Shown here: piece after piece, positions 47,528 through 54,703 of the stretch | How positions within the stretch are numbered: the stretch's first letter is position 1 | Layout of the letters: every line of letters begins with the position of its first letter | NCBI RefSeq assembly: GCF_000968055.1 | Contig: NC_022538.1 | Location: forward strand, 779,499-843,498 | Length of the DNA stretch: 64,000 nucleotides | DNA from: Alteracholeplasma palmae J233 | GTDB lineage: Bacteria; Bacillota_I; Bacilli_A; Acholeplasmatales; Acholeplasmataceae | Reading direction: 5' to 3' | Position numbers and translations under genes: made by a program | The notes under the pieces: generated by a model | What the model saw: the letters and a program-made list of their open reading frames with translations, nothing else | The model's database searches: none | What the model was told of the DNA's origin: nothing

Positions 47528-47983
47528 ATGATTAGAAAAATGAACGATAAAGATAAAAGTAAATATATTGAACTATCATTAGATTTTTATCAATCAGAAG
47601 CTGTCATTGAACATGTAGAAATGCCTATTTCTAATTTAGAACAAACATTTGATTTAATCATATCAGATAGCCCTTATCTTGAAGGATATGTTTATACTTA
47701 CTATAATAAGGTTGTTGCCTACTGCCTTTTATCTTTTACATACTCAAATGAATTAGGGGGCTTAATGGTTCTTTTAGAAGAACTGTATGTTGATCCAAAG
47801 TATCAAGGTTTAGGGATTGGTAAAAAGTTTTTAAACTACATTGAAAAAGTATATAAAGATAGCGCAATCGCTATTAGACTAGAAATAGATGATGAAAATG
47901 GTAGAGCAAAAAAACTTTATTTAAAACAAGGTTTTGAAGAAAGAGAATATAGCCAAATGGTTAAAATTATTGATGAAGAATAG
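47528..47983 (+). CDS. GNAT family acetyltransferase
   Basis: 151 residues. The acetyl-CoA site is LEELYVDPKYQGLGIGKKFLNYIE, with RxxGxG-like residues (QGLGIG), followed by IRLEIDDENGRAKKLYLKQGF. The substrate is unknown. It is the last gene of the esterase-AAC(3)-S51-GNAT run, 8 nt after S51. Confidence 0.88.
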   Translation: MIRKMNDKDKSKYIELSLDFYQSEAVIEHVEMPISNLEQTFDLIISDSPYLEGYVYTYYNKVVAYCLLSFTYSNELGGLMVLLEELYVDPKYQGLGIGKKFLNYIEKVYKDSAIAIRLEIDDENGRAKKLYLKQGFEEREYSQMVKIIDEE

Positions 47984-47996
47984 ATTACAATATACG

Positions 47997-48025
47997 TTGA
48001 CAAATTATTCTATTTAGCGTATCAT
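47997..48025 (+). promoter_or_regulatory. Promoter for the 48075 gene
   Basis: TTGACA (47997-48002), 17 nt, TATCAT (48020-48025). Confidence 0.78.
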
Positions 48026-48074
48026 AGAAGTGTAGATAACGATACAAGAAAAAATTTAATAAGGAGTGAATCGT

Positions 48075-48266
48075 ATGAACAAAGATGCAAAAAAACTAGC
48101 AGTTATTAAAGAAGCTCTTGATAAAAGATTAAGAGAATTATATAAAGAAGCTAGAACAGAAATTTGTAAGGAAGCTCAAACACTAGAATACATTATGTGT
48201 TTAGTAGAAGCAGATCCAGATAACGAAGAGTATGCAACAAGCTGTTTAATTAAGATGTATGGATAA
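48075..48266 (+). CDS. Small helical protein of unknown function
   Basis: 63 residues, charged and helical, with two Cys (EICKEAQTLEYIMCLVEAD) and a third near the end. No family recognised. ATG 48075 is 8 nt after AAGGAG; a GTG at 48066 overlaps the site. It has a strong promoter and a terminator, so it is a real, separately controlled gene. It is the last chromosomal gene before the integrated element. Confidence 0.75.
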   Translation: MNKDAKKLAVIKEALDKRLRELYKEARTEICKEAQTLEYIMCLVEADPDNEEYATSCLIKMYG

Positions 48267-48293
48267 GAACTTTAATTAGTTCTTATTTTTTTT
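48264..48293 (+). terminator. Terminator of the 48075 gene
   Basis: Seven-base arms 48264-48270 and 48279-48285, then T8. Confidence 0.85.
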
Positions 48294-48610
48294 ATAAATA
48301 GAAGTATGTAGATATAAAAATAGCCCATCAGTATACTGACAGACTTATCTTGGCTGTTGGACTTTTGGGGCTTCTTCCATATCTATTCCAGCACAAGTAA
48401 TATACAATATTTAATAGCTTTATACAATAAAAAAAGCCATAGATATATGACTTTTTTGCATTAAATAGAGATATCTATTTAACGAACTTTACAATGTAAA
48501 GGCTCGGGACTTTAACCCACGTGTAATTATTTCATAATAGAGAGAATAAAAAATCAATAAGTAAGAAGACTAAAAAAAATTAAATTTCATATTTCTACTT
48601 CATATTAAAT
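48294..48610. other. Gene-free chromosomal stretch with hairpins; possible small RNA
   Basis: No protein frame is supported. On the plus strand a structured part at about 48322-48375 can form a three-way junction (AGCCC/GGGCT closing, then TCAG/CTGA and ACAG/CTGT). A terminator-like stem with A-run and T-run flanks lies at 48429-48458, followed by two small hairpins (48463-48482 and 48487-48501). It could encode an RNA on either strand. It does not show the conserved parts of tmRNA, RNase P RNA or SRP RNA. Confidence 0.35.
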
Positions 48611-48638
48611 AAAAACCCCTTTGAATTATCAAAAGGGT
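48611..48638 (-). terminator. Original terminator of tRNA-Lys (left copy)
   Basis: Arms 48615-48624 and 48629-48638 with a minus-strand T-run. It lies just beyond the left partial tRNA copy, where the native tRNA-Lys transcript would have ended before integration. Confidence 0.7.
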
Positions 48639-48654
48639 ACTTCTAAACTAATTT

Positions 48655-48700
48655 TGGTACACCCTCACGGGCTCGAACCGTGGACCCAATGATTAAGAGT
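48655..48700 (-). repeat. Left attachment site: 3' half of tRNA-Lys
   Basis: A partial tRNA-Lys copy from CCA (48655-48657) through the T arm to the anticodon loop. It matches the complete tRNA at 58456-58531 with a 21-nt identical core (48680-48700 versus 58481-58501). Three differences occur in the acceptor and T stems, two of which compensate each other. Sequence identity ends after the core. Confidence 0.92.
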
Positions 48701-48722
48701 GAGTGCATCTAAATAAACTATT

Positions 48723-48750
48723 AAAGCCTAATAAAATGGGCTTTTTATTT
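48723..48750 (+). terminator. Terminator-like hairpin at the element's left end
   Basis: Six-base arms 48723-48728 and 48739-48744 are followed by a T-rich run. It would lie just inside the attachment site in the circular form, before the first gene. Confidence 0.6.
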
Positions 48751-48767
48751 TAAAAAGGAGTGATACA

Positions 48768-49004
48768 TTGCAGTATGAAAGACTAGATAGCATCATCCAA
48801 GCGCATCTTGAAACATTAAAGCGCCCTGGCTTAGTCTCAATAGTGAAAGAAGCTTATTATTGTTTAGACAATGATGCTAAGGCAACCTTGCAATATCTTG
48901 AGTATCTTAATTGGAAAGATTATGAAATAAAAGAAGCAATCCGACTTTTAGCAAGATATGAAAACAATCGAATAAAATATCCTGAACTGATAAATAGTAA
49001 TTAG
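48768..49004 (+). CDS. Small element protein of unknown function
   Basis: 78 residues, helical (RPGLVSIVKEAYYCLDNDAK), with no named family. The start is TTG 48768, chosen because AAAGGAG lies 7 nt upstream and the nearest ATG is out of frame. It is the first gene of the element's left end. A strongly structured 200-nt region follows it. Confidence 0.65.
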   Translation: MQYERLDSIIQAHLETLKRPGLVSIVKEAYYCLDNDAKATLQYLEYLNWKDYEIKEAIRLLARYENNRIKYPELINSN

Positions 49005-49200
49005 AGAGTCTACCGTAGTTCAGGACGCTAGGCTCTCTAATTGCTATTTTTTATAGCAAGGGCTTCATACTTCTCCTGGGGAGTTATCCCACTCCCCTAC
49101 TTATCCTTTCTAATTTAATCAATCGAATTATATTTATACTTTTTTACTACTTAAGTTCCCTTTAATAATTCGATTGATTAAGTCAAAAAGGGACTTAAGA
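49001..49200. other. Multi-hairpin intergenic region with pseudoknot topology
   Basis: Five stems lie in 200 nt: 49001-49012/49029-49040 (12 bp, one G-T), 49041-49047/49053-49059 (7 bp, T5 loop), 49078-49083/49092-49097 (6 bp, G/C-rich), a perfect 17-bp pair 49115-49131/49165-49181, and 49151-49163/49188-49199 (one bulge). The last two interleave as in an H-type pseudoknot. It could be a single-strand origin, packaging signal or regulatory RNA. Confidence 0.7.
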
Positions 49201-49214
49201 AAGAAGTGAATAAA

Positions 49215-49541
49215 ATGGAATATGATGTATCAGAAATTAGACAAGAAATAGAACTTGTCAAAAAAGGACTTGAAGACTTAGTGTGTTATTATAGTCTGAA
49301 AACTAAAAAGTTTAGAGTATACGTATCAAAATCAATTACAGCTGAAGTTGAAAGTTCTTTAGATGTTGAGTTCGAAACTGCACGTGAAGTTGACATTTAT
49401 TATAAAAAATTAAATAAAGATTTATCTTATGCATTTTGGGAGTTATTCAAAGATAACTACTTTGATGATTATATGTGGGATATGCGTCAATCAATAAAAA
49501 GATATTTAAAAAAGGTCAAACAATGGGAAAAAAATGAATGA
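49215..49541 (+). CDS. Element protein of unknown function
   Basis: 108 residues with no recognised domain. The N-terminus is helical, the middle beta-like (KKFRVYVSKSITAEVESS), and the C-terminus helical and basic (SIKRYLKKVKQWEKNE). ATG 49215 has a weak AAGAAG site; a GTG at 49206 is also in frame. It overlaps the DUF2786 gene by 8 nt. Confidence 0.65.
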   Translation: MEYDVSEIRQEIELVKKGLEDLVCYYSLKTKKFRVYVSKSITAEVESSLDVEFETAREVDIYYKKLNKDLSYAFWELFKDNYFDDYMWDMRQSIKRYLKKVKQWEKNE

Positions 49542-50064
49542 TAAAAAGATAGAACTATTAAAAAAACTAAAAGAATTATCAGAGCGCGGAGTAGGTGGCG
49601 AAAAAGAAAATGCCACTAAAATGTTAACAAGACTACAACGTAAATATGACGTCAGCGATATAGAAATAGAAACAACTGAAGAAAAGTATAGAGAATTTAC
49701 AGTACCACGTTTTAAACTCTATAATAGATTGTTTTGGCAAATTATAGGAACGTATGGAATTAGCAAATATAAAAAAACTAGAAAAAGAGACGTCATACTA
49801 ATTAATTGTACTGCATCATTACAATTAGAAATATTGGCTAAGTTCCAATTTTTCTATACGTACTTTCAAAAAGATATAGAAACGTTTTTCTTAGCGTTCA
49901 TCTCTAAAAATGAACTATGGAGTAAAACGTCTAAAGAACCCACTGAAGTTACAGCTGAAGAGCTATTGGAACACCTAAAAGCAAGACAACTAGCACAGAA
50001 GTTACAAAAGTATGAATACGATACAGATAAATTAAAAAATGAGCAATTACAGCTAGATATATGA
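49534..50064 (+). CDS. DUF2786-type protein
   Basis: 176 residues. The N-terminal 40 residues (LLKKLKELSERGVGGEKENATKML, split by the usual AxxAL-like helix and KYDVSD) match the DUF2786 domain, which is common in phages and plasmids and usually followed by a second unknown domain, as here. Function is unknown; association with DNA metabolism is often assumed. It overlaps both neighbours' translation signals, giving a tight operon with the next gene. Confidence 0.75.
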   Translation: MNDKKIELLKKLKELSERGVGGEKENATKMLTRLQRKYDVSDIEIETTEEKYREFTVPRFKLYNRLFWQIIGTYGISKYKKTRKRDVILINCTASLQLEILAKFQFFYTYFQKDIETFFLAFISKNELWSKTSKEPTEVTAEELLEHLKARQLAQKLQKYEYDTDKLKNEQLQLDI

Positions 50065-50078
50065 AAGGAGACAAGCAC

Positions 50079-50873
50079 ATGAGAAAAAAGGCAAACACAC
50101 AGACAAAACAACAACTAAGCCATAAGTTTAAGCCTAGCTATCGTGGGCTTGTTTCTATCTTAGATAGTAAACTAATTGAAGAAGATATACTAGATTCGTC
50201 TAAGCTTGTTTATGCTGGTTTATACGCATCTATTCCAAGAACACAACGACTAGAAAATATTAGTAAAGAAGTTAATCATAAATATTATGGCCGTAAGAAA
50301 AAACTGATAGATCAATTAGGGATTGCTGAAAGTACATACTATACTGCAATCAATGAGCTAGAAGAAAAAGGATATATAAAAACAGTCGTTAACCCAGATA
50401 AAACGGGTTATGTTTTCTATTATTTATTGAAAGAAATTGATATGGCCAACGCTGTATCTTTTGTCACCTCAGAAATGCTACAAAGAAAATATATCAAAAC
50501 AAAACGACGTCTTAAAACGTTAAGCCCTAAAGCTAAAATTACATTAGGCCGATTACATAACTTAGCCACAAGCGATTATAATAGAAACATTGAAGTAGAT
50601 ACTGAAAGCCTAATCAAAGAGTTAAAATTGGCACGTAGCACAACTTTTTACATGATAACAAAACTCTTAAGCTGTGGAGCAATGAAACGCAAGGAAAAGC
50701 AACATGGCCTATATAAATTATTGTTATTAGATGAGTATACACAATATCAAATTATAGTTAATCAGTCAGGTGATGCGAGCTATAAGCAATCGAACTATAA
50801 GAATATGAACAACTACCCAGATGATGCGCTAGATCTAATTGGTGATGCATTTGGACTAAAGAAATATAACTAA
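50079..50873 (+). CDS. Double winged-helix protein, putative replication initiator
   Basis: 264 residues with two copies of a winged-helix pattern: GRKKKLIDQLGIAESTYYTA then INELEEKGYIKTV (about residues 70-105), and SLIKELKLARSTTFYMITKL then LSCGAMKRKE (about 185-215). Such pairs occur in plasmid and phage initiators that bind iterons. Three 31-bp-spaced repeats and two terminators follow its stop, which supports that role. No HUH or rolling-circle motif is visible. The start is ATG 50079 after AAAGGAG; an ATG at 50061 precedes the ribosome site. It could also be a transcription regulator. Confidence 0.62.
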   Translation: MRKKANTQTKQQLSHKFKPSYRGLVSILDSKLIEEDILDSSKLVYAGLYASIPRTQRLENISKEVNHKYYGRKKKLIDQLGIAESTYYTAINELEEKGYIKTVVNPDKTGYVFYYLLKEIDMANAVSFVTSEMLQRKYIKTKRRLKTLSPKAKITLGRLHNLATSDYNRNIEVDTESLIKELKLARSTTFYMITKLLSCGAMKRKEKQHGLYKLLLLDEYTQYQIIVNQSGDASYKQSNYKNMNNYPDDALDLIGDAFGLKKYN

Positions 50874-50876
50874 AAT

Positions 50877-50898
50877 AACTGCTTAGAAATAAGCGGTT
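50877..50898 (+). terminator. First terminator after the putative initiator
   Basis: Eight-base arms with one G-T pair right after the stop codon, then a T-rich but not pure T stretch. Confidence 0.5.
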
Positions 50899-50991
50899 GT
50901 TTAGGTTTAATCTATCACATGATAACTTGTTAGAACATAGAAAACAAAGGCTTTAAACGCCAAAATAAGCACTATAAATAAAAGAAAAATG

Positions 50992-51030
50992 AAGTATCAG
51001 AGCATATAAACTCTAGATACTTTTTATTTT
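50992..51030 (+). terminator. Second terminator after the putative initiator
   Basis: Arms 50992-51002 and 51011-51022 (11 paired bases, one bulge), then a T-run. Confidence 0.8.
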
Positions 51031-51038
51031 AGTTGCAT

Positions 51039-51131
51039 AGTCTAAAAAACGGAATTGAAAGATATAAAAAGTCTAATAAATGGAATTAAAAAGGTAATTT
51101 AGTCTAAGTTTCGGAGAGAAAGTATAAGTTT
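51039..51131 (+). repeat. Three iteron-like direct repeats, 31-bp period
   Basis: AGTCTAA begins at 51039, 51070 and 51101, exactly 31 bp apart. Each is followed by a GGA-containing, A-rich tail. Three helical turns per unit would place bound proteins on the same face. It lies between terminators and the structural genes, a likely origin or operator. Confidence 0.75.
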
Positions 51132-51580
51132 TTAAAAAGTGTTTATTATATAAAGAATTAAAGAAGGAACCGATTAGATGCAGTTAAAAATTGAAATAAT
51201 AGTCCGCTTAACTATTTAAAAACTGAAAGATTAGATATGAGCATTTTATTTTTAATAACTTCAATCATTTTAAGAGTTAAGTTCAAAACATTTAAACATT
51301 TTTTAAATGGGGGGGTATTGTGAAAGTTCTATGACGTCAGCATCTAAGAAGTGACTACTATTATAATTTTATGATTTAAAAACTTCTAAACGTTAGTTTC
51401 TATGACGTCATAAAGTTATATAGTTAACATATACTAAACTTATAAAATTATATGTTGTCTAGTTCTAAAAAGACTTTTTATTTTTAATCAAGAAAAGTTC
51501 GACTTTTTTAAATTATCAAAATTAACGAAGTTAAACTGAGTGCAAGAGATTTAATCTCAATATAAAACGGAGGATTAAGA
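51132..51580. other. Gene-poor origin-like region of the element
   Basis: It holds a G7 run (51309-51315), two TGACGTCA palindromes (51332-51339 and 51403-51410) each preceded by TTCTA or TTTCTA, a small terminator-like hairpin at 51493-51510, and a GAGATT/AATCTC hairpin at 51546-51558. A 28-codon frame from ATG 51237 could encode a hydrophobic peptide but has no good ribosome site. No larger gene is supported. Confidence 0.55.
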
Positions 51581-53206
51581 ATGAAAAAAATATTATATAT
51601 TTTCTTAGCGGTATTAAGCACGCTAGGAATTACTGCGATGTTTGCATCTAAGACGTTTGCAGCTGAAATGAATGCTGATATACCATTTACAACAACAAGT
51701 GATGGATACTTAAGATTTTTAGCATTAACTGATGCGACAGAAAATAGGTTTAAACAAAAGCCGTTATATGATGCTATTGGTTCTGGTAATAGTTTTACAC
51801 TATATGTGCAAGATGGAACTGAAACTACATTTTCACTACATGTTGGGGCAGAAAAACAAGTCTATAAAACTAAGGCTAAAGAGATTGTATTAACCCAAGT
51901 TGCTGATTTTCAAGCTTTAGAAGTTACTACAGATGGAACAAAATGGAATGCTTTAAATGCGCCTTTAAAAATGTCTGTTATGAACCCTATGACTGAAATT
52001 AGCGTACATAATCCTATGGGATTTGATTCCCAAGGTGGTAACGACACTGGTGGAGGCAATCAAGGTGGAGCGTCTAAATTACTATTAGACGGTATGGCAG
52101 TTGTCAATGATATCAATTTTCCATACAGCATAAATGATATCGCAAGAATTGCTAAACTTAGAGCAATAGATCCTAAGGATGGAGATATTACAAATAAAGT
52201 TGTAATTACTAATGAAAACTTTAGTGGGAATGAAAATAAATTAGGTACATATTACGTTGAATATTCCGTAACTAATTCTAGTCAAAATACAACAACTAAA
52301 AAGATATCTATTTCTAATCATGATTTAACAGGACCTGATATTGATGGACCAAGCCAATATAAAGTAAGATATACTGATTCGTTAAATGTTACTGAGTTTT
52401 TAAAGAATTATAGTGCAACCGATAAAATTGATGGTGATACTGCAGTTTATATCGAAAAAAATGATTATAAAAATAGAACATTTGGCAAGTTTAGTATTGT
52501 AATAGCTTCAAAAGATAAAGCAGGTAATATATCTAGAAAAAACGTAGTAATTGACTCGTACGATAATCTAGCACCTAGTTTTGAAGATAAAACTGTTGGT
52601 CCAATCGTGCTTGATTTGAATGCTGAAATTACAGATAAAATATTATTAGAAGGATTAACTGCAACAGATGAAATTGACGGAGATGTGACATCATTAATAA
52701 CTGTTGTAACTCACAATATCGTTTCTGGAAGCAAGGGAGTATATGAAGTTGAATATCTAGCTGTAGATAAGTCTGGTAATGGCAGAACTCATTACAGAAC
52801 ATATAGATTGGAATCTAACATATATACAGCATTTTGGGTTGACAGAAATATTGTTTCATTAGACGCATTAAAAACACTTACAATAGACCAAATTGCAAGA
52901 ATATATGCAACTTATGAAGGAATTGAAATGAAAAGTTATAAAGTTATAACTGATAAGTATAGTGAAAATGCATCAGTAGAAGGACATTATTTAGTATCAA
53001 TGTTGATTACTGATAAAGAAGGGAAAGAACATAAAGTTTCTAGAACATTATCAGTTGCAGGCCTAAAAAAAGATGAAGATGTCAAATTAGGTTTTTGGGC
53101 AACTATCTGGAGAGCGATTAAAAACTTCTTTATTGACGTAATTAATTCTATTCTAAACTTTTTAAATAAGTTAGGCTTAAATACAAAATTGATTGAAAAA
53201 AAATAA
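51581..53206 (+). CDS. Secreted element protein with Ig-like repeats (adsorption-type)
   Basis: 541 residues. A clear signal peptide (KILYIFLAVLSTLGITAMF, cleavage after TFAA region near residue 28) leads to an N-terminal domain, a Gly/Asn-rich linker near residue 155 (GGNDTGGGNQGG), then three Ig-like repeats with the DGDITNKVVITN and DGDVTSLITVV hallmark of DUF5011-type domains. The C-terminus is amphipathic and partly hydrophobic (FWATIWRAIKNFFIDVINSI). The layout of linker and domains recalls the pIII adsorption proteins of filamentous phages. Host binding is inference. GGAGG precedes ATG. Confidence 0.7.
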   Translation: MKKILYIFLAVLSTLGITAMFASKTFAAEMNADIPFTTTSDGYLRFLALTDATENRFKQKPLYDAIGSGNSFTLYVQDGTETTFSLHVGAEKQVYKTKAKEIVLTQVADFQALEVTTDGTKWNALNAPLKMSVMNPMTEISVHNPMGFDSQGGNDTGGGNQGGASKLLLDGMAVVNDINFPYSINDIARIAKLRAIDPKDGDITNKVVITNENFSGNENKLGTYYVEYSVTNSSQNTTTKKISISNHDLTGPDIDGPSQYKVRYTDSLNVTEFLKNYSATDKIDGDTAVYIEKNDYKNRTFGKFSIVIASKDKAGNISRKNVVIDSYDNLAPSFEDKTVGPIVLDLNAEITDKILLEGLTATDEIDGDVTSLITVVTHNIVSGSKGVYEVEYLAVDKSGNGRTHYRTYRLESNIYTAFWVDRNIVSLDALKTLTIDQIARIYATYEGIEMKSYKVITDKYSENASVEGHYLVSMLITDKEGKEHKVSRTLSVAGLKKDEDVKLGFWATIWRAIKNFFIDVINSILNFLNKLGLNTKLIEKK

Positions 53207-53225
53207 GTAGTGGAGTGATGCATTA

Positions 53226-54341
53226 ATGAAAAAGATAGTAATGATCATGTTGTTGATAGTAAGCACATTAGTGCTCACTATCACACCTGCTTATGCTAAA
53301 GAAACAGATATAAACGACGAGCGCATAGATGTTGAAATTATTAGAGATAATACGGTTGTTGAAATTAAACATATGAAAGACTGGAGAATATCACATGCGG
53401 TTGTTGAGTATGCATTCTTAGAAGACGGAATAAATGTGGCCCAATTAGGCACAATTTCTGTTAAAGATAATAAGTTTACAGTGGATTCAAAATGGACGGC
53501 CATTAAAGTGCACCAGGTTAAAAGATTAGTTGGCCAAGTTTATTATACGCATATGGCCCAAGGTAAAAATACTATTGGAAGTTTTGCAAATGTAAAAAGA
53601 CAGAACATTGTAGAAATACAAACAGTTGCAGTTAAAACGATTAAAACAAAAATATTAACGGGAATGTCTCCGACGTCACCACTGCATAAATATTATGAAT
53701 TTTATTTTAAATTTGATAAAAAACACGATAAATTAGCAGCAATCGATGCTAGTTACGTTATAGAAAAAAAGTGGTGGTTTATTGGAACAGGAAAAGAAAA
53801 CATTGAAAAGGAAATATCTATATATGATGGCGTATTTATGAGCGGTTATGTTAGTAATTCTATAGGAACAACCTTTCTACCAACTCCAGCAACAGAGTCA
53901 GTTAAAGGCTTAGAAAAAAATACTGACAAAAATATTGATGCTAATTATGTAGCTAGAGTCAGTGGTGATATTGGTACCTGGGGAAATAATTACACAATTT
54001 CTAATTTTGTTATCTTACGCGTTAAATACTATCTGGATGGCGAGTTCATTATTGATGACGTCATTAATAACCCTACCAGTCCACAAGATGACTTGAACTA
54101 TTTACAATCATTAGTTGAGCAAATTAAAAAACTAATTGAATATATTCAGGGGTTAAATTGGTCTAATATTCTCTTATGGATTGTTGCTATATTATGTATC
54201 CCTGTTGTTATAGGTTTAATTTTAATTATATGGTTCTTTATTAAAATAGTTATATCAAGTATTAAACTTGTTTTTAAAACGATTAAAAGCATACTTAAGT
54301 TCATTAAATGGGTACTTATTCCAAACAAGAAAAGGAGATAA
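53226..54341 (+). CDS. Signal-peptide protein with C-terminal membrane anchor
   Basis: 371 residues with signal peptide MKKIVMIMLLIVSTLVLT and probable cleavage at AYA/KE. A beta-rich outside domain of about 270 residues follows. The end carries a long hydrophobic stretch (ILLWIVAILCIPVVIGLILI) and further amphipathic basic helices. No family recognised. Position between the Ig-like protein and the ATPase resembles minor coat proteins of filamentous phages (pVI or pIII position). It starts 19 nt after the previous stop. Confidence 0.68.
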   Translation: MKKIVMIMLLIVSTLVLTITPAYAKETDINDERIDVEIIRDNTVVEIKHMKDWRISHAVVEYAFLEDGINVAQLGTISVKDNKFTVDSKWTAIKVHQVKRLVGQVYYTHMAQGKNTIGSFANVKRQNIVEIQTVAVKTIKTKILTGMSPTSPLHKYYEFYFKFDKKHDKLAAIDASYVIEKKWWFIGTGKENIEKEISIYDGVFMSGYVSNSIGTTFLPTPATESVKGLEKNTDKNIDANYVARVSGDIGTWGNNYTISNFVILRVKYYLDGEFIIDDVINNPTSPQDDLNYLQSLVEQIKKLIEYIQGLNWSNILLWIVAILCIPVVIGLILIIWFFIKIVISSIKLVFKTIKSILKFIKWVLIPNKKRR

Positions 54342-54347
54342 ATAGAT

Positions 54348-54527
54348 ATGCAAGCATTAATAATTATTATAGTTGTACTAATTGTACTGTTTACGCTCAG
54401 TTATCTAGATTATAAATTATATGATAGTAAAAAAGTTCCTAAAGGAACACCTGACATTGTCCAGGATATTAAAAACGGAGTGAAAAAGAAAAGAGAAAAT
54501 AAGGCATTTAAGGAGGCAAGAAAATGA
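54348..54527 (+). CDS. 59-residue single-helix membrane protein
   Basis: It starts at ATG 54348 after AAGGAGATAAAT. The N-terminus is a membrane helix (ALIIIIVVLIVLFTLSYL), followed by a charged tail rich in Lys. The size fits a small coat or assembly protein, but the helix is at the very start, unlike a standard major coat protein. It overlaps the next start by 4 nt. Confidence 0.7.
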   Translation: MQALIIIIVVLIVLFTLSYLDYKLYDSKKVPKGTPDIVQDIKNGVKKKRENKAFKEARK

Positions 54528-54703
54528 TTATCACAGCAATAGCATTAATTTATAACATTATTCGTAAGTCTTTAAAGTTCATTTTATACACATTCCCAAA
54601 ACGAGTATATCTCGGCTTAAAAGTTTTATATAAATGGACTAAAATTATTTTTATTAAGTTGTTTATTCCAAAAAGAAAGATAGTAAAAATAAGTAAAAGA
54701 TGA
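54524..54703 (+). CDS. 59-residue basic membrane-associated protein
   Basis: ATG 54524 lies inside the previous stop (ATGA), with AAGGAGG upstream. The sequence has a hydrophobic start (IITAIALIYNII), then amphipathic helices with many Lys and Arg (KRVYLGLKVLYKWTKIIFIK). It could be a coat protein whose basic residues face DNA. It overlaps the ATPase start by 4 nt. Confidence 0.68.
   Translation: MIITAIALIYNIIRKSLKFILYTFPKRVYLGLKVLYKWTKIIFIKLFIPKRKIVKISKR

Noticed and set aside
48294-48610. tmRNA, RNase P RNA or SRP RNA gene
   Set aside because: None of the conserved core sequences of these RNAs could be found on either strand.
50079-50873. HUH or rolling-circle replication protein
   Set aside because: No His-hydrophobe-His or catalytic Tyr motif is seen; the protein looks like two winged helices.
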